From the NCBI GenBank assembly GCA_963792385.1, contig CAWBVZ010000006.1:62001-126000 (forward strand): a stretch of DNA of 64,000 nt, in the 5' to 3' direction. The stretch comes from DASSUW01 sp963792385 (GTDB lineage: Bacteria; Actinomycetota; Thermoleophilia; Solirubrobacterales; Solirubrobacteraceae). Both the position numbers and the translations under genes were made by a program. Numbering within the stretch: position 1 is the first letter of the stretch; each line of letters begins with the position of its first letter. Below, piece after piece: positions 49,264-58,202 of the stretch. The notes under the pieces were generated by a model. That model made no database searches. It was not told where the DNA came from and worked only from the letters and a program-made list of their open reading frames with translations.

Positions 49264-51762
49264 CTATGCGGCGGCTGCGGGCGCGCCGGCGGCCAGCGGC
49301 AGCGGGCGGCCGATGAGGTAACCCTGGCCGAGCTCGCAGCCGAGCTCGGCGAGCGCGTCGCGCTGGTCTTCGCGCTCGATCCCCTGGGCGACGACCTGGA
49401 GGCCGAACAGCGAGCCGAGCTGGACGACCATCGAGAGCACGGCGCGGTCGTGCCCCGGGCGGCCCGCGCCGTCGACGAATGAGCGGCCGATCTTGATCAT
49501 GTCGACCGGGCGGTCGCGGAGGACCTTGAGCGCCTGGCGGCCGGTGCCGAAGTCGTCGAACGCGATCCGGACGCCCATCGCGCGCAGCGCCTCGAGCCCG
49601 GAGACCGGCGCCTCCTGGAGCGTGCGCTCGGTCAGCTCGAGCACGAGCCGCGAGGGATCGAGGCCGGTCGACTCGAGCACGTCGCGGACGGTTCCCGCTT
49701 CGAGCGTCGCGAGGTTCACGTGGACAGAAGTGAGGAAGCCGTCCGCCGCCTCGCGGCACGCCTGCGCGAGGATCTCGCGGTCGACCGCGGCGACCAGGTC
49801 GGGGTCGGCGTCGCGCAGGAACGACCCGGCGCCGAGCAGCCCGTGGCGCGGATGGCGCCAGCGGGCGAGCGCCTCCATCGCGACCTCGCCGCCGCCGTCA
49901 AGCGCGACGATCGGCTGGAAGTGGGCGACCAGCTCGCCGAACTCCAAAGCGGCGGCCAGCTCGTCGCGGCCGGTCGTGGCGCCCTCGCCGGCCGGCTGCA
50001 TCTCGGGGAACCACACGCGCACCTGGCTCTTGCCGGCGTCCTTGGCGCGGTACATCGCGACGTCGGCGCGGTGCAGCAGCTCGCTCGCGTCGACCGACCC
50101 GGCCGCGGCGGTCGCGATCCCGACGCTGGAGCGCACCCAGATCGCCTCGCCGTCGACGGTCACCGGCTCGGCCAGCAGATCGAGGATGCGGCCGGCGACC
50201 TGCTCACCGTGGTGGTCGTCGACGTCCTCCAGCAGCACCGCGAACTCGTCGCCGCCCATGCGCGCGGCGACGTCGCTCGGCCGGACGCACAGCTCGATCC
50301 GGCCGGCGGCGGCGACCAGCACGGCGTCGCCGGCCCCGTGGCCGGCGCCGTCGTTGATCGCCTTGAAGTCGTCGAGGTCGAGGAACAGGACCGTCGCCGT
50401 CCCGACCCCGCGCGCCAGCGAGTCCTCGACGCGGCGCAGGAACAGCGTGCGGTTGGCGAGCCCGGTGAGCGGGTCGCTCTGCGCTTCGCGCTCGAGCCGG
50501 TCGAGCTCGAGCGACAGGCCGGCGTGGGTGGCGAGCGCCTCGAACAGCCGCAGGTCCTCGTCGGTGAAGGAGGTCGTCGCGCCGAAGCGGTCGCCGAGCA
50601 CCATCACGCCCGCGAGCCGCGTCTCGCCACGCACCGGCGCGATCAGCGCCTCCTCGATCCCGCGCTCGGCCAGGTAGCGCCCGAGGTCGGGCTCGCAGCG
50701 GTCGCGCTGCACGCGCACGGCGTGCTCGGACGAGACGGTGGCGCGGAGCGCGGCGGCCGCCGCCGGTGCGATACCCACCATCGCCTCCTCGCGACCGTCG
50801 GGGCCGAGCGCGGTGCGCAGGGCGCCGATGTCCGGCCCGCCGGGCAGCAGCACGATCTCGGCCGTCCGCACGCGGAAGCTCGTGCGCGTGCGCTGCAACA
50901 GGTCGAGCAGCTCCGGCTCGAGGTCACGCCCGCGCGAGAGCGAACGGGTCACGCCGTAGAGGAACTCCAGGCTCTGGTGCTTGGCGCGCTCGGACACATA
51001 GGCGCGGTAGGCGAGAAGGAGGACGGCCGCGGGCGGGATCAGCAGCCAGACGGCGCGCAGGTCGTGAGCGACGATCGTGGCGCCCGACAGCGCGACGCTC
51101 GAGTTCGTGAGCGCGACCACGAGGTCGGCGCCGAGCATCTTCGCCAGCCGGCGCGACGGGATCGCGCCCTCCGACAGGCCGATCGCGGAGAACACCAGCA
51201 CCGAGGCCGCGACTGAGCTCACCAGCACCGCCGCGAAGGTCGCAGCCCACACGGCCGGCCCGATCTCCGCCGGCGCGGGCGCCAGCGCGTGCAGCGTCAG
51301 CGTCGCGAGCACGGCGGTTAGGCCGAACTGCGCGAGGTTGAAGGTCAGGCGGGTGATCCCGTGACCGCGTGTGGCCAGCAGCACCACGGCAGGCCCGACG
51401 ACCATCGCGATCGCGAGGTCGCTCGGCTCGGCGAGCAGCAGGCCGAGCACCAGCGGCAGCTCGGAGAGCGACAGCGAGTGCGCGCTCCCGCGCACGTGCG
51501 CGTGGACGACGAACAGCTCGGTGCACGCGAAGCACGCGGCCAGCACGTACCACGGGATCCGCACGCCCGCCTCGTACGGCAGCAGGTCGCGAACGACCTG
51601 GTGCCACAACACGAACGCCGCGACGGCAGTCGCGGCGATCACTGCGGCGAGCGTGACGCGTGTCAGCCGCCTGAGCTGTCGCTCCACGAATCTCCTGACC
51701 AGCGGCGGCCCGACCAGCGGCGGCCCGACCAACGGCGACCGGACCACCGGCGGCCGTTCCAT
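49264..51762 (-). CDS. Membrane GAF-GGDEF-EAL protein (c-di-GMP turnover)
   Basis: An 832-residue protein: seven to eight N-terminal TM helices (residues about 35-250), a GAF-like domain (about 270-400), a GGDEF domain with the intact MGGDEFAVLLED loop, and an EAL domain with MEALARWRHP, VHVNLATLE, ELTERTL, FDDFGTG, MIKIGRSFVDG and AQGIERED. The canonical EAL and DDFGTG residues are present, so both cyclase and phosphodiesterase activity are possible. ATG 51762 overlaps the subtilase C-terminus by 100 bases; the alternative GTG 51687 avoids most of it. Signal sensed through the membrane domain unknown. Confidence 0.92.
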   Translation of the reverse strand: MERPPVVRSPLVGPPLVGPPLVRRFVERQLRRLTRVTLAAVIAATAVAAFVLWHQVVRDLLPYEAGVRIPWYVLAACFACTELFVVHAHVRGSAHSLSLSELPLVLGLLLAEPSDLAIAMVVGPAVVLLATRGHGITRLTFNLAQFGLTAVLATLTLHALAPAPAEIGPAVWAATFAAVLVSSVAASVLVFSAIGLSEGAIPSRRLAKMLGADLVVALTNSSVALSGATIVAHDLRAVWLLIPPAAVLLLAYRAYVSERAKHQSLEFLYGVTRSLSRGRDLEPELLDLLQRTRTSFRVRTAEIVLLPGGPDIGALRTALGPDGREEAMVGIAPAAAAALRATVSSEHAVRVQRDRCEPDLGRYLAERGIEEALIAPVRGETRLAGVMVLGDRFGATTSFTDEDLRLFEALATHAGLSLELDRLEREAQSDPLTGLANRTLFLRRVEDSLARGVGTATVLFLDLDDFKAINDGAGHGAGDAVLVAAAGRIELCVRPSDVAARMGGDEFAVLLEDVDDHHGEQVAGRILDLLAEPVTVDGEAIWVRSSVGIATAAAGSVDASELLHRADVAMYRAKDAGKSQVRVWFPEMQPAGEGATTGRDELAAALEFGELVAHFQPIVALDGGGEVAMEALARWRHPRHGLLGAGSFLRDADPDLVAAVDREILAQACREAADGFLTSVHVNLATLEAGTVRDVLESTGLDPSRLVLELTERTLQEAPVSGLEALRAMGVRIAFDDFGTGRQALKVLRDRPVDMIKIGRSFVDGAGRPGHDRAVLSMVVQLGSLFGLQVVAQGIEREDQRDALAELGCELGQGYLIGRPLPLAAGAPAAAA

Positions 51763-52892
51763 TGCGCACCCGGTCCGACTTCGCTGTCGTCGTCGTCATC
51801 ATCAAGCTCGCGGCGCAGCTTCTCGAGGTCGAGGACCGCCGGCATCCAGCGCTGCTTTGCGGCCTCGCGCGGCGGCACGGCCGCGGCGAGCGAACGCCGC
51901 ACATCGACGCGCCCGGCGCCGTCCGCCGACCGTGGGTCGACGAGGTCGACCGCGCCGGCGATGAGCACCGCCTTCAGCTGGTCCGGCGTCATGAACGGCC
52001 GCGCGCTGAGGAGCCGCGCCGCGATGCCGGAGGTGACGGCGGCGGCCTGCGAGGTGCCGCTGCCGCGGAAGAAGTTGCCGGCTTGGCGAGCGCTGGGGAA
52101 CTCGGTGTCGAGCGTGGAGCCGGGAACCCGGAGGGACACGATCGACGTGCCCGGCGCGACCAGGTCCGGGACGCGCGACGTCCGGCTGCGGCTGGAGAAG
52201 TCCGCGACGCGGTCATCCGCCGGGTTGGCGGTGTTCTTCGTGTCGCTCGCGCCGGCGGCGATCACGAACGGGTCGTCGGCCGGCATGTCCAGCATGTGCG
52301 CGTAGGCGCCGTTGTTGCCGGCCGCCGCGACGACCACGATGCCCTCGTTCCAGAGCGTCTCGACCGCGTAGGCGAGCACGTCGGAGCGGTAGTCGTTGCC
52401 CGAGACGCCGAGCGAGAGGTTGACGACGCGGATGTTGTAACCGGGCGCGTCGTGATTGCGACGGACCCAGTCGAGCGCCGCGAGCACGCGCGCCAGGTTC
52501 GTCTCGCCGTCGGCGCCCGCGATCTTGAGGCTGACCAGACGGGCGCCCGGAGCGGCGCCCGCGAAGCCGGTGATCGGGTCGCGGCCGGCGATCAGGCCCG
52601 CGAGGTGCGTGCCGTGGCCGAAGGTGTCGAGGTTCCGCAGATCGCGGTCGTCGCGCTCGGAGGAGAAGTCGGGGCCGTAGACGACGCGGCCGGGCTGCGC
52701 GAGGCTGCCGATCGGCACGACGCCGGAGTCGACGATCGCGACGTCGATGCCGCTGCCGTCAGGCCCTGTGAGGCCGGTCATTCCGCTGCCGCCGGCGATG
52801 CGCTGCATCGACGCGCTGACGGGGTTGTCCGCGCGGGCGGTGGCCGGCAGGAAGAGGGCGGCGAGAGTGAGGCCGATGGTCGCAAAGCGCAC
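51663..52892 (-). CDS. Exported S8 subtilisin-like protease with WSGRR repeat tail
   Basis: About 409 residues from GTG 52892 (signal peptide FATIGLTLAALFLPATARA); the open frame extends to 52961 at a TTG. The catalytic triad is intact: Asp in GIDVAIVDSGV, His in FGHGTHLAGLIAG, Ser in RGSGTSQAAAVTSG; also VVAAAGNNGAY as oxyanion-hole region. The C-terminus has an acidic DDDDDDSE stretch and a WSGRRWSGRR-type tail, repeated four times, overlapping the GGDEF/EAL gene start. Secreted peptidase; target unknown. The AT-rich 52950-52960 segment may hold its promoter. Confidence 0.92.
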   Translation of the reverse strand: MRFATIGLTLAALFLPATARADNPVSASMQRIAGGSGMTGLTGPDGSGIDVAIVDSGVVPIGSLAQPGRVVYGPDFSSERDDRDLRNLDTFGHGTHLAGLIAGRDPITGFAGAAPGARLVSLKIAGADGETNLARVLAALDWVRRNHDAPGYNIRVVNLSLGVSGNDYRSDVLAYAVETLWNEGIVVVAAAGNNGAYAHMLDMPADDPFVIAAGASDTKNTANPADDRVADFSSRSRTSRVPDLVAPGTSIVSLRVPGSTLDTEFPSARQAGNFFRGSGTSQAAAVTSGIAARLLSARPFMTPDQLKAVLIAGAVDLVDPRSADGAGRVDVRRSLAAAVPPREAAKQRWMPAVLDLEKLRRELDDDDDDSEVGPGAQWNGRRWSGRRWSGRRWSGRRWSGDSWSDSSGG

Positions 52893-53081
52893 CGGACCGG
52901 GGCGACGCCACCCGTCCCAACGGATGCCGTAGCGAATGGAAAAGTTTCTGTTTTCAAGCAACGTGCAACCGGTATCGGCCTCCCCTGGTTTCCGGAGAGA
53001 CGGACATGCGTCCAGATTTGCGACCGCGCCTCCGCAGGCGTACCGTCAGCGATGCAATTTCTCGGACCGGGAGGGACGGTC

Positions 53082-53618
53082 ATGACCGACGGAAGCGCAG
53101 CCACCGCCGTTCACGGCATCGACGTCGTGACGACCTTCCTCGACGGAACGGGGGTCGGCTACGAAGTCGTCGAGCACCGCGCCACGTTCAGCGCCGCGAC
53201 CGAGGCGCGCGCCGCCGGAGCCGAGCCGCGCGAGGCGGCGAAGACACTCGCCCTGCACGACCGCGGCGGCTATCGCATGGCCGTGATCCCGGCCAGCCAC
53301 CGGCTCGATCTGCATCGCGTGCGCGAGCTGCTCGGGGCCACGAGCCACCTGCGGCTCGCGACCGAGGACGAACTGGCGCACGACTACCCGATGTTCGACG
53401 TTGGCGCGATGCCGCCGATCGGGGCGATGATGCCGATGCCGGAGGTGATCGACGTCCACCTGCTCTACCACGAGCAGATCGTGTGCGCCGGGGGCGACCA
53501 CCGGCACGCGCTGAAGATCGACCCGCGCGATCTCGTGCGCCTGTGCGAGCCGCGCGTGGCGAGCGTGTGCGAGACGCCGGCCGGCCGCAGCCGCTTCCGC
53601 GACCTGCCGAAGATCTAA
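53082..53618 (+). CDS. YbaK/EbsC-family (aminoacyl-tRNA deacylase-like) protein
   Basis: A 178-residue YbaK/EbsC domain: EVVEHRATFSAATEARAAGAEPREAAKTLALHDRGGYRMAVIPASHRLDLHRVRELLG is the conserved head and GAMPPIGAMMPMPEVIDVHLLYHEQIVCAGGDHRHALKIDPRDLVRLCEPRV the conserved tail. The family removes mischarged amino acids from tRNA or acts as a related hydrolase; the active-site Lys (AKTLAL) is present. ATG 53082 has a GGGAGGGA site just before it. Its stop is shared with the AzlD gene on the other strand. Confidence 0.9.
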   Translation: MTDGSAATAVHGIDVVTTFLDGTGVGYEVVEHRATFSAATEARAAGAEPREAAKTLALHDRGGYRMAVIPASHRLDLHRVRELLGATSHLRLATEDELAHDYPMFDVGAMPPIGAMMPMPEVIDVHLLYHEQIVCAGGDHRHALKIDPRDLVRLCEPRVASVCETPAGRSRFRDLPKI

Positions 53619-53923
53619 AGCAGGGCGCGCGCGGCGGCGGTGGAGACCGCCGCGACCACGACGACGACGAAGATCGGCAGCTTCGCGAGGAGCGCGGCGG
53701 CGGCCGCCGCGAGCCCGATCGCCGTCTCGTCGACGACGAGCGTGCGATCGCCGCCGAAGGTGTCGACCACGACGAGCGCGGCCAGCAGGGCCGGTGCCAG
53801 GCGGGCGACGACGCCTTCCAGACGTGGCGGCAGGTCGCGCCCGCCGAGCGCGAGCGGCCCGGCGGCCTTGATCGCCACCGTGCCCACCGCCAGCAGGCCG
53901 ACCATGATCCAGGCGGTTGTCAT
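53615..53923 (-). CDS. azlD: AzlD-type branched-chain amino acid exporter, small subunit
   Basis: A 102-residue membrane protein with four helices (AWIMVGLLAVGTVAIKAAGPLALG, LAPALLAALVVVDTFG, IGLAAAAAALLAKLPIFVVVVVAAV). Together with AzlC it forms the two-subunit branched-chain amino-acid/azaleucine export system. It starts with an ATGA overlap with the AzlC stop, and its stop is shared with the YbaK gene, convergent. Confidence 0.88.
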   Translation of the reverse strand: MTTAWIMVGLLAVGTVAIKAAGPLALGGRDLPPRLEGVVARLAPALLAALVVVDTFGGDRTLVVDETAIGLAAAAAALLAKLPIFVVVVVAAVSTAAARALL

Positions 53924-54597
53924 GACCGGCCCCGGAGGCCGAGCAGGGCGGCTGCGGACGCGGCGACGACGGGGATCCCGGGCGGGACGAACGGCACGAG
54001 GCAGAGCGCGATCGCGGCGCCGAGCAGGGCGCTGGAGAGCGCGGCGCGGTCCCGCATCTCCTCGGCCAGCAGCGCCAGGTAGAAGGCAGGGAAGATCGCA
54101 TCCAGGCCGAGCGTGGCGGGGTCGCCGAGCAGCGTGCCACCGAGCACGCCGATGATGGTCCCGCCGCACCAGCAGATCGCCTGCGGGATCGTCGCGCCGA
54201 GCATCATCTGGCGGTCGAACGTCCCGTCGCCGCGGTTGGCCAGCGCCCACGAGGCGTCGACCATCGCCTGGCTCTCAAGGGCGCGCTGCGCCGGGCCACC
54301 ATGAAGGGCGGGCGCGACGGCCAGGCCCATGGGCAGGAAGCGGGAGTTGATGAGCAGGCCCGCCGACACGGCCGACGCGAGGCTGCCGCCGGCCGCCATG
54401 ATGCCGACCGACGCGAACTGGGCGGCGCCGGCGAACACCAGGAACGACATCGCGATCGCGGCCGCCGCGCCCATCTCCGGCGCGGCCAGCACGCCGAACG
54501 ACATGCCGATCGCCAGGGTCGGGAGGACGAACGGCAGGCCCGCCTTGACGCCGTCCAGGATCGTCCTTGTGTCGGTCTTTGACACCATCAAAGTCAT
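53920..54597 (-). CDS. azlC: AzlC-type branched-chain amino acid exporter, large subunit
   Basis: A 225-residue membrane protein with about six to seven helices: LPFVLPTLAIGMSFGVLAAPEMG, AIAMSFLVFAGAAQFASVGIMAAGGSLASAV, FLPMGLAVAP and ICWCGGTIIGVLGGTLLGDP are typical AzlC segments. The system exports branched-chain amino acids, conferring azaleucine resistance in B. subtilis. It is divergent from the (frameshifted) CGNR regulator; the 48 bases between the starts contain TTATACCACC, also found before the intact CGNR copy, so the regulator probably controls it. Confidence 0.9.
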   Translation of the reverse strand: MTLMVSKTDTRTILDGVKAGLPFVLPTLAIGMSFGVLAAPEMGAAAAIAMSFLVFAGAAQFASVGIMAAGGSLASAVSAGLLINSRFLPMGLAVAPALHGGPAQRALESQAMVDASWALANRGDGTFDRQMMLGATIPQAICWCGGTIIGVLGGTLLGDPATLGLDAIFPAFYLALLAEEMRDRAALSSALLGAAIALCLVPFVPPGIPVVAASAAALLGLRGRS

Positions 54598-54645
54598 CTT
54601 GCCCGTGTTATACCACCTGCAAACACGATTTGCTAGTATGAATAT

Positions 54646-55222
54646 ATGGAAGCGTCCGAAGAACCCGGGGACCGCGCTCCCGCTCCGGGGCCGCTGCGGC
54701 TCGTTCAGCGGTTCGTGAACACGAACGACCTCGAGACCGGCCCGGACTTGTTACCGGACGCCGGCCACGCTCCGCGTCTGGCTCACGGAGGCGGGCGTGC
54801 TCGACCCGGACGTCGAGCTCAACGCCGACGGTCACAGCCGCGCGATCGCGCTGCGCGAGGCGATCCGCGAGCTCGTCGCCGGCCACGCGGGCCTCCCCCA
54901 CGATCCGGACGCCATGCGGATCGTCAACGACGCCGCCGCCCGCGCCGGGCTGCGGCCCGTCCTGGACGATCCGCAGACGCGCTTCGAGCCGTCGGCCGAT
55001 GGCCTCGACGCCGCGCTCGGCCACATCGTCGCCGCGATCCACGCCGCGATCGGCGAGGGCACCTGGGCGCGCCTGAAGGCGTGCGAGCGCGACGTCTGCC
55101 GCTGGGCGTTCTACGACCACTCCAAGAACCGATCCGGCCACTGGTGCTCGATGGCCGTCTGCGGCTCGCGCGAGAAGAACCGCCGCGCGTACCGGCGGCG
55201 GGTCGCGCGCGCCGCGAGCTAG
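54646..55222 (+). pseudogene. CGNR zinc-finger regulator, frameshifted
   Basis: Second CGNR gene, similar to 36966-37520. From ATG 54646 the frame reads LRLVQRFVNTNDLETGPDLLP, then breaks in the CCGG run at 54754-54757: one base too many. In the next frame it resumes as TPATLRVWLTEAGVLDPDVELNADGHSRAIALREAIREL and the zinc finger WARLKACERDVCRWAFYDHSKNRSGHWCSMAVCGSREKNRRAYRRR, ending at TAG 55222. With the extra base removed it is a normal 191-residue regulator. Convergent with SufD, overlapping its stop by 4 bases. It probably regulates AzlCD. Confidence 0.88.
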
Positions 55223-56409
55223 TCCAGGATCCGCCCGAGCCGGCGCTCGAGCGCGCCGGACATCGCCTCGCGGAGGGGGCCCTCCTCGAAGCGCTCGACG
55301 AGCTCCTGCATGAAGCCGTCGATCACGAGCCGCGTGGCGATCGGCGCCCCGAGGCCGTGGCTGCGCAGGTAGAACAGCTGGTCCTTGTCGATCTGGGCGA
55401 TCGCCGCCGCGTGCGTGCAGCGCACGTCGTTGGCGAGGATCTCCAGGCCGGGGATCGCGTCCGCGTGCGCGCGCTTGGAGAGCAGCAGGTTGCGGCACTC
55501 CTGGAAGGCGTCGGTCTGCTGGGCGCCCGGATCGACCTTGATCATCCCGCGCCAGACCGCGTGCGAGCGGTCGGAGAGGATGCCTCGGAACGCGAGGTCG
55601 GACGTCGTGTGCGGTGCGCCGTGCTCCTGCGTGGTGTCGAAGTCGACGTGCTGGCGCCCGTGCGGAGCGTAGGCGCCGGTGACCTTGGCCTGGGCGCCCT
55701 CGCCGGCGAGCAGCGTCTCGGTGCGCACGCGGCCGTTGGCGCCGCCGAAGCCCATCACGACCCAGTCGAGCGAGGCGTCGCGGGCCACCTCGGCGCGCTG
55801 GGCGCCGAAGATCCACGACTTCTCGTTCAGGTCCTGCCCGCAGACGTAGCGCAGCCGGGCGTTCTGGCCGACGACGAGCTCGACGACCGTGTTGAGGAGC
55901 GTCTCAGACTCCTCGTCGCCGGACAGGTACTGCTCCCACACCTCGGCCGATGCGCCCTCCTCGAGCACGATCAGCACGCGGCGCTGGAGAGCGGTGCCGG
56001 CGGCCGCGGTGACGGCAGTCAGCAGGATCGGGGCCTCGACATGGACGCCGCGCGGCACCCACACGAACGCGCCGCCCTCCCACGCGTCCTCGTTCCAGCG
56101 CGTGAAGACGTCGTCGGGCGCCACGACGCGGCCCAGGTGCGGCTCGACCAGCTCGGGATGGCGCTCGCGGGCGACCGACAGCGGGAGCACGACCGGGCCG
56201 TCCTCCACTGCAACGCCGTCGCTCCAGGCGCCGTCGACCTGCTCAAGCTGCGTGCTCTCCGGCAGCGCGAACAGGCCCTCCGGCAGAGCCGAGAGGTCGC
56301 CGCCGTCGGGGGCGGAGAACGCGCTCAGGTCGAGCCGGCTGAGGTCCGTGAACTCCCAGCCCGCGCGGCCTTTGAAGGTAGGCAGCTCGAGGGCTGTGAC
56401 CTCAGCCAA
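55219..56409 (-). CDS. sufD: SufD Fe-S cluster assembly scaffold subunit
   Basis: A 396-residue SufD: GWEFTDLSRLDLSAF at the start, VWVPRGVHVEAPILL, EEGASAEVWEQYL and the C-terminal RCTHAAAIAQIDKDQLFYLRSHGL with a conserved His, then LVIDGFMQELVERF. SufBD-type beta-helix scaffolds assemble Fe-S clusters together with the SufC ATPase. It overlaps SufB by 8 bases. No SufC is found in the window. Confidence 0.94.
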   Translation of the reverse strand: MAEVTALELPTFKGRAGWEFTDLSRLDLSAFSAPDGGDLSALPEGLFALPESTQLEQVDGAWSDGVAVEDGPVVLPLSVARERHPELVEPHLGRVVAPDDVFTRWNEDAWEGGAFVWVPRGVHVEAPILLTAVTAAAGTALQRRVLIVLEEGASAEVWEQYLSGDEESETLLNTVVELVVGQNARLRYVCGQDLNEKSWIFGAQRAEVARDASLDWVVMGFGGANGRVRTETLLAGEGAQAKVTGAYAPHGRQHVDFDTTQEHGAPHTTSDLAFRGILSDRSHAVWRGMIKVDPGAQQTDAFQECRNLLLSKRAHADAIPGLEILANDVRCTHAAAIAQIDKDQLFYLRSHGLGAPIATRLVIDGFMQELVERFEEGPLREAMSGALERRLGRILD

Positions 56410-57838
56410 TGGAGCCCTCCATCTGGAGCTCGATGAGGCGGTTCATCTCGACCGCGTACTCCATCGGCAGCTCCTTGACGATCGGCTCGATGAAGCCGTT
56501 GACGATCAGCTTGCCGGCCTCTTCCTCGGAGATCCCGCGCGCCATCAGGTAGAAGAGCTGCTCCTCCCCGATCTTCGACACGCTGGCCTCGTGGCCGACG
56601 TCCACGTCGTCCTCGCCGATCCGGATCGTCGGGTAGGTGTCCGAGCGCGAGTGCTCGTCGAGCAGCAGCGCGTCGCAGACCACCTTCGAGCGCGAGCCGT
56701 GCGCGCCCTTGGCGACCTCGAGCAGGCCGCGGTACGAGGACCGCCCGCCGTCCTTGGAGATCGACTTGGCGAAGATGTTCGACGTCGTGTTCGGCGCCGC
56801 GTGGACGATCTTGGCGCCGGCGTCCTGGTGCTGGCCGTTGCCGGCGAAGGCGATCGAGAGCACCTCGCCGTGGGCGCGCTCGCCCATCAGGTACACGCTC
56901 GGGTACTTCATCGTGAGCTTGGAGCCGAGGTTGCAGTCGACCCACTCGACGGTGGCGTCGGTTTCGGCGATCGCGCGCTTGGTGACGAGGTTGTAGACGT
57001 TCTGCGACCAGTTCTGCACGGTCGTGTAACGGATCCGCGCGCCCGGCTTGGCGATCAGCTCGACGACGGCGGAGTGCAGCGAGTCGGTCGTCCACACGGG
57101 CGCGGTGCAGCCCTCGACGTAGTGCACGTACGAGCCCTCGTCGGCGATGATCAGCGTCCGCTCGAACTGGCCCATGTTCTCGGTGTTGATGCGGAAGTAG
57201 GCCTGGAGCGGCATCTCGACGTGCACGCCCGGCGGGACGTAGACGAACGAGCCGCCCGACCACACGGCGCTGTTGAGCGCGGCGAGCTTGTTGTCGTTCG
57301 AGGGGATGATCGTGGCGAAGTACTCGCGCACGAGATCCTCGTGCTCGCGCAGGCCCGAGTCCATGTCCATGAACACGATGCCCTGCTTCTCGAGGTCCTC
57401 GCGGACCTGGTGGTAGACGACCTCGGACTCGTACTGGGCGCCGACGCCGGAGAGGAACTTGCGCTCGGCCTCGGGGATGCCGAGCCGGTCGAAGGTCTTC
57501 TTGATGTCGTCGGGGACGTCGTCCCACGTCTTCGACGACTTCTCGGACGCGCGGACGAAGTAGTGGATGTTGTCGTAGTCGACCTCGGCCAGCATCGGCG
57601 AGCCCCAGGTGGGCTGCGGGCGGCTGAGGAAGTGCTCGAGCGCCTTCAGGCGGAACTCGAGCATCCACTCCGGCTCGTTCTTGAACTCGGAGATCTGCTC
57701 CACGAGCGCCTTCGTCAGGCCCTTGGGGGCCTTGAACGCGTAGTCGCTCTCCGGGTCGTGGAACCCGAACTTTTCCTTGTAATCAGCGTTGATGCCAACC
57801 AGAGCCTGCTGCTCGGCGAGCACTTCAGGGGTGGCCAT
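56402..57838 (-). CDS. sufB: SufB Fe-S cluster assembly scaffold subunit
   Basis: A 478-residue SufB: KEKFGFHDPESDYAFKAPKGLTKALVEQISEFKNEPEWML, AQYESEVVYHQVREDLEKQGIVFMDMDSGL, AALNSAVWSGGSFVYVPPGVHVEMPLQAYFRINTENMGQFERTLIIADEGSYVHYVEGCTAP (with the conserved Cys region), and DVGHEASVSKIGEEQLFYLMARG. Together with SufD and SufC it builds clusters. It precedes SufD and follows the Rieske-type gene by 3 bases. Confidence 0.95.
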   Translation of the reverse strand: MATPEVLAEQQALVGINADYKEKFGFHDPESDYAFKAPKGLTKALVEQISEFKNEPEWMLEFRLKALEHFLSRPQPTWGSPMLAEVDYDNIHYFVRASEKSSKTWDDVPDDIKKTFDRLGIPEAERKFLSGVGAQYESEVVYHQVREDLEKQGIVFMDMDSGLREHEDLVREYFATIIPSNDNKLAALNSAVWSGGSFVYVPPGVHVEMPLQAYFRINTENMGQFERTLIIADEGSYVHYVEGCTAPVWTTDSLHSAVVELIAKPGARIRYTTVQNWSQNVYNLVTKRAIAETDATVEWVDCNLGSKLTMKYPSVYLMGERAHGEVLSIAFAGNGQHQDAGAKIVHAAPNTTSNIFAKSISKDGGRSSYRGLLEVAKGAHGSRSKVVCDALLLDEHSRSDTYPTIRIGEDDVDVGHEASVSKIGEEQLFYLMARGISEEEAGKLIVNGFIEPIVKELPMEYAVEMNRLIELQMEGSIG

Positions 57839-57841
57839 GGG

Positions 57842-58162
57842 TCAGTCGACCTCCACTCGGATCAGGCCGTCCTCGATCGTCACCGGAAAGGTGTCGATCG
57901 GGACATAGGCAGGCAAAGTCAGGGGCTTTCCGGTCCTCAGGTCGAACAGCGAGCCGTGGCGGGGACACTCGACCGTGCACTTGTCCGGATCGACGTCACC
58001 CTCCATCAGATCTCCATTGTCGTGCGAGCATCTGTCCTCGATGGCGACGATATCGCCGCCACAGTTCACGATCCCGATCTCGAGGTCCTCCCACGTAACG
58101 ACGCGCTTGGCGCCGGGCGGGAGTTCGTCAACGGGGCAGATGTCCACAAAAGTCCGACTCAC
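57842..58162 (-). CDS. Rieske [2Fe-2S] ferredoxin-like protein
   Basis: A 106-residue Rieske domain with both ligand boxes: CSHDNGDL (C and H) and CPRHGSLFDL (C and H), set in the usual GDIVAIEDRCSH...VECPRHGS pattern. It is the first gene of the SUF unit, 3 bases before SufB, and likely donates electrons or is a client of the system. Only 40 bases separate its start from the divergent ATP-grasp gene. Confidence 0.93.
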   Translation of the reverse strand: MSRTFVDICPVDELPPGAKRVVTWEDLEIGIVNCGGDIVAIEDRCSHDNGDLMEGDVDPDKCTVECPRHGSLFDLRTGKPLTLPAYVPIDTFPVTIEDGLIRVEVD

Positions 58163-58202
58163 GAGGTCGGGTTTAGTCTAGCGGCCGGGTAGGGTCAGCC
58201 GA

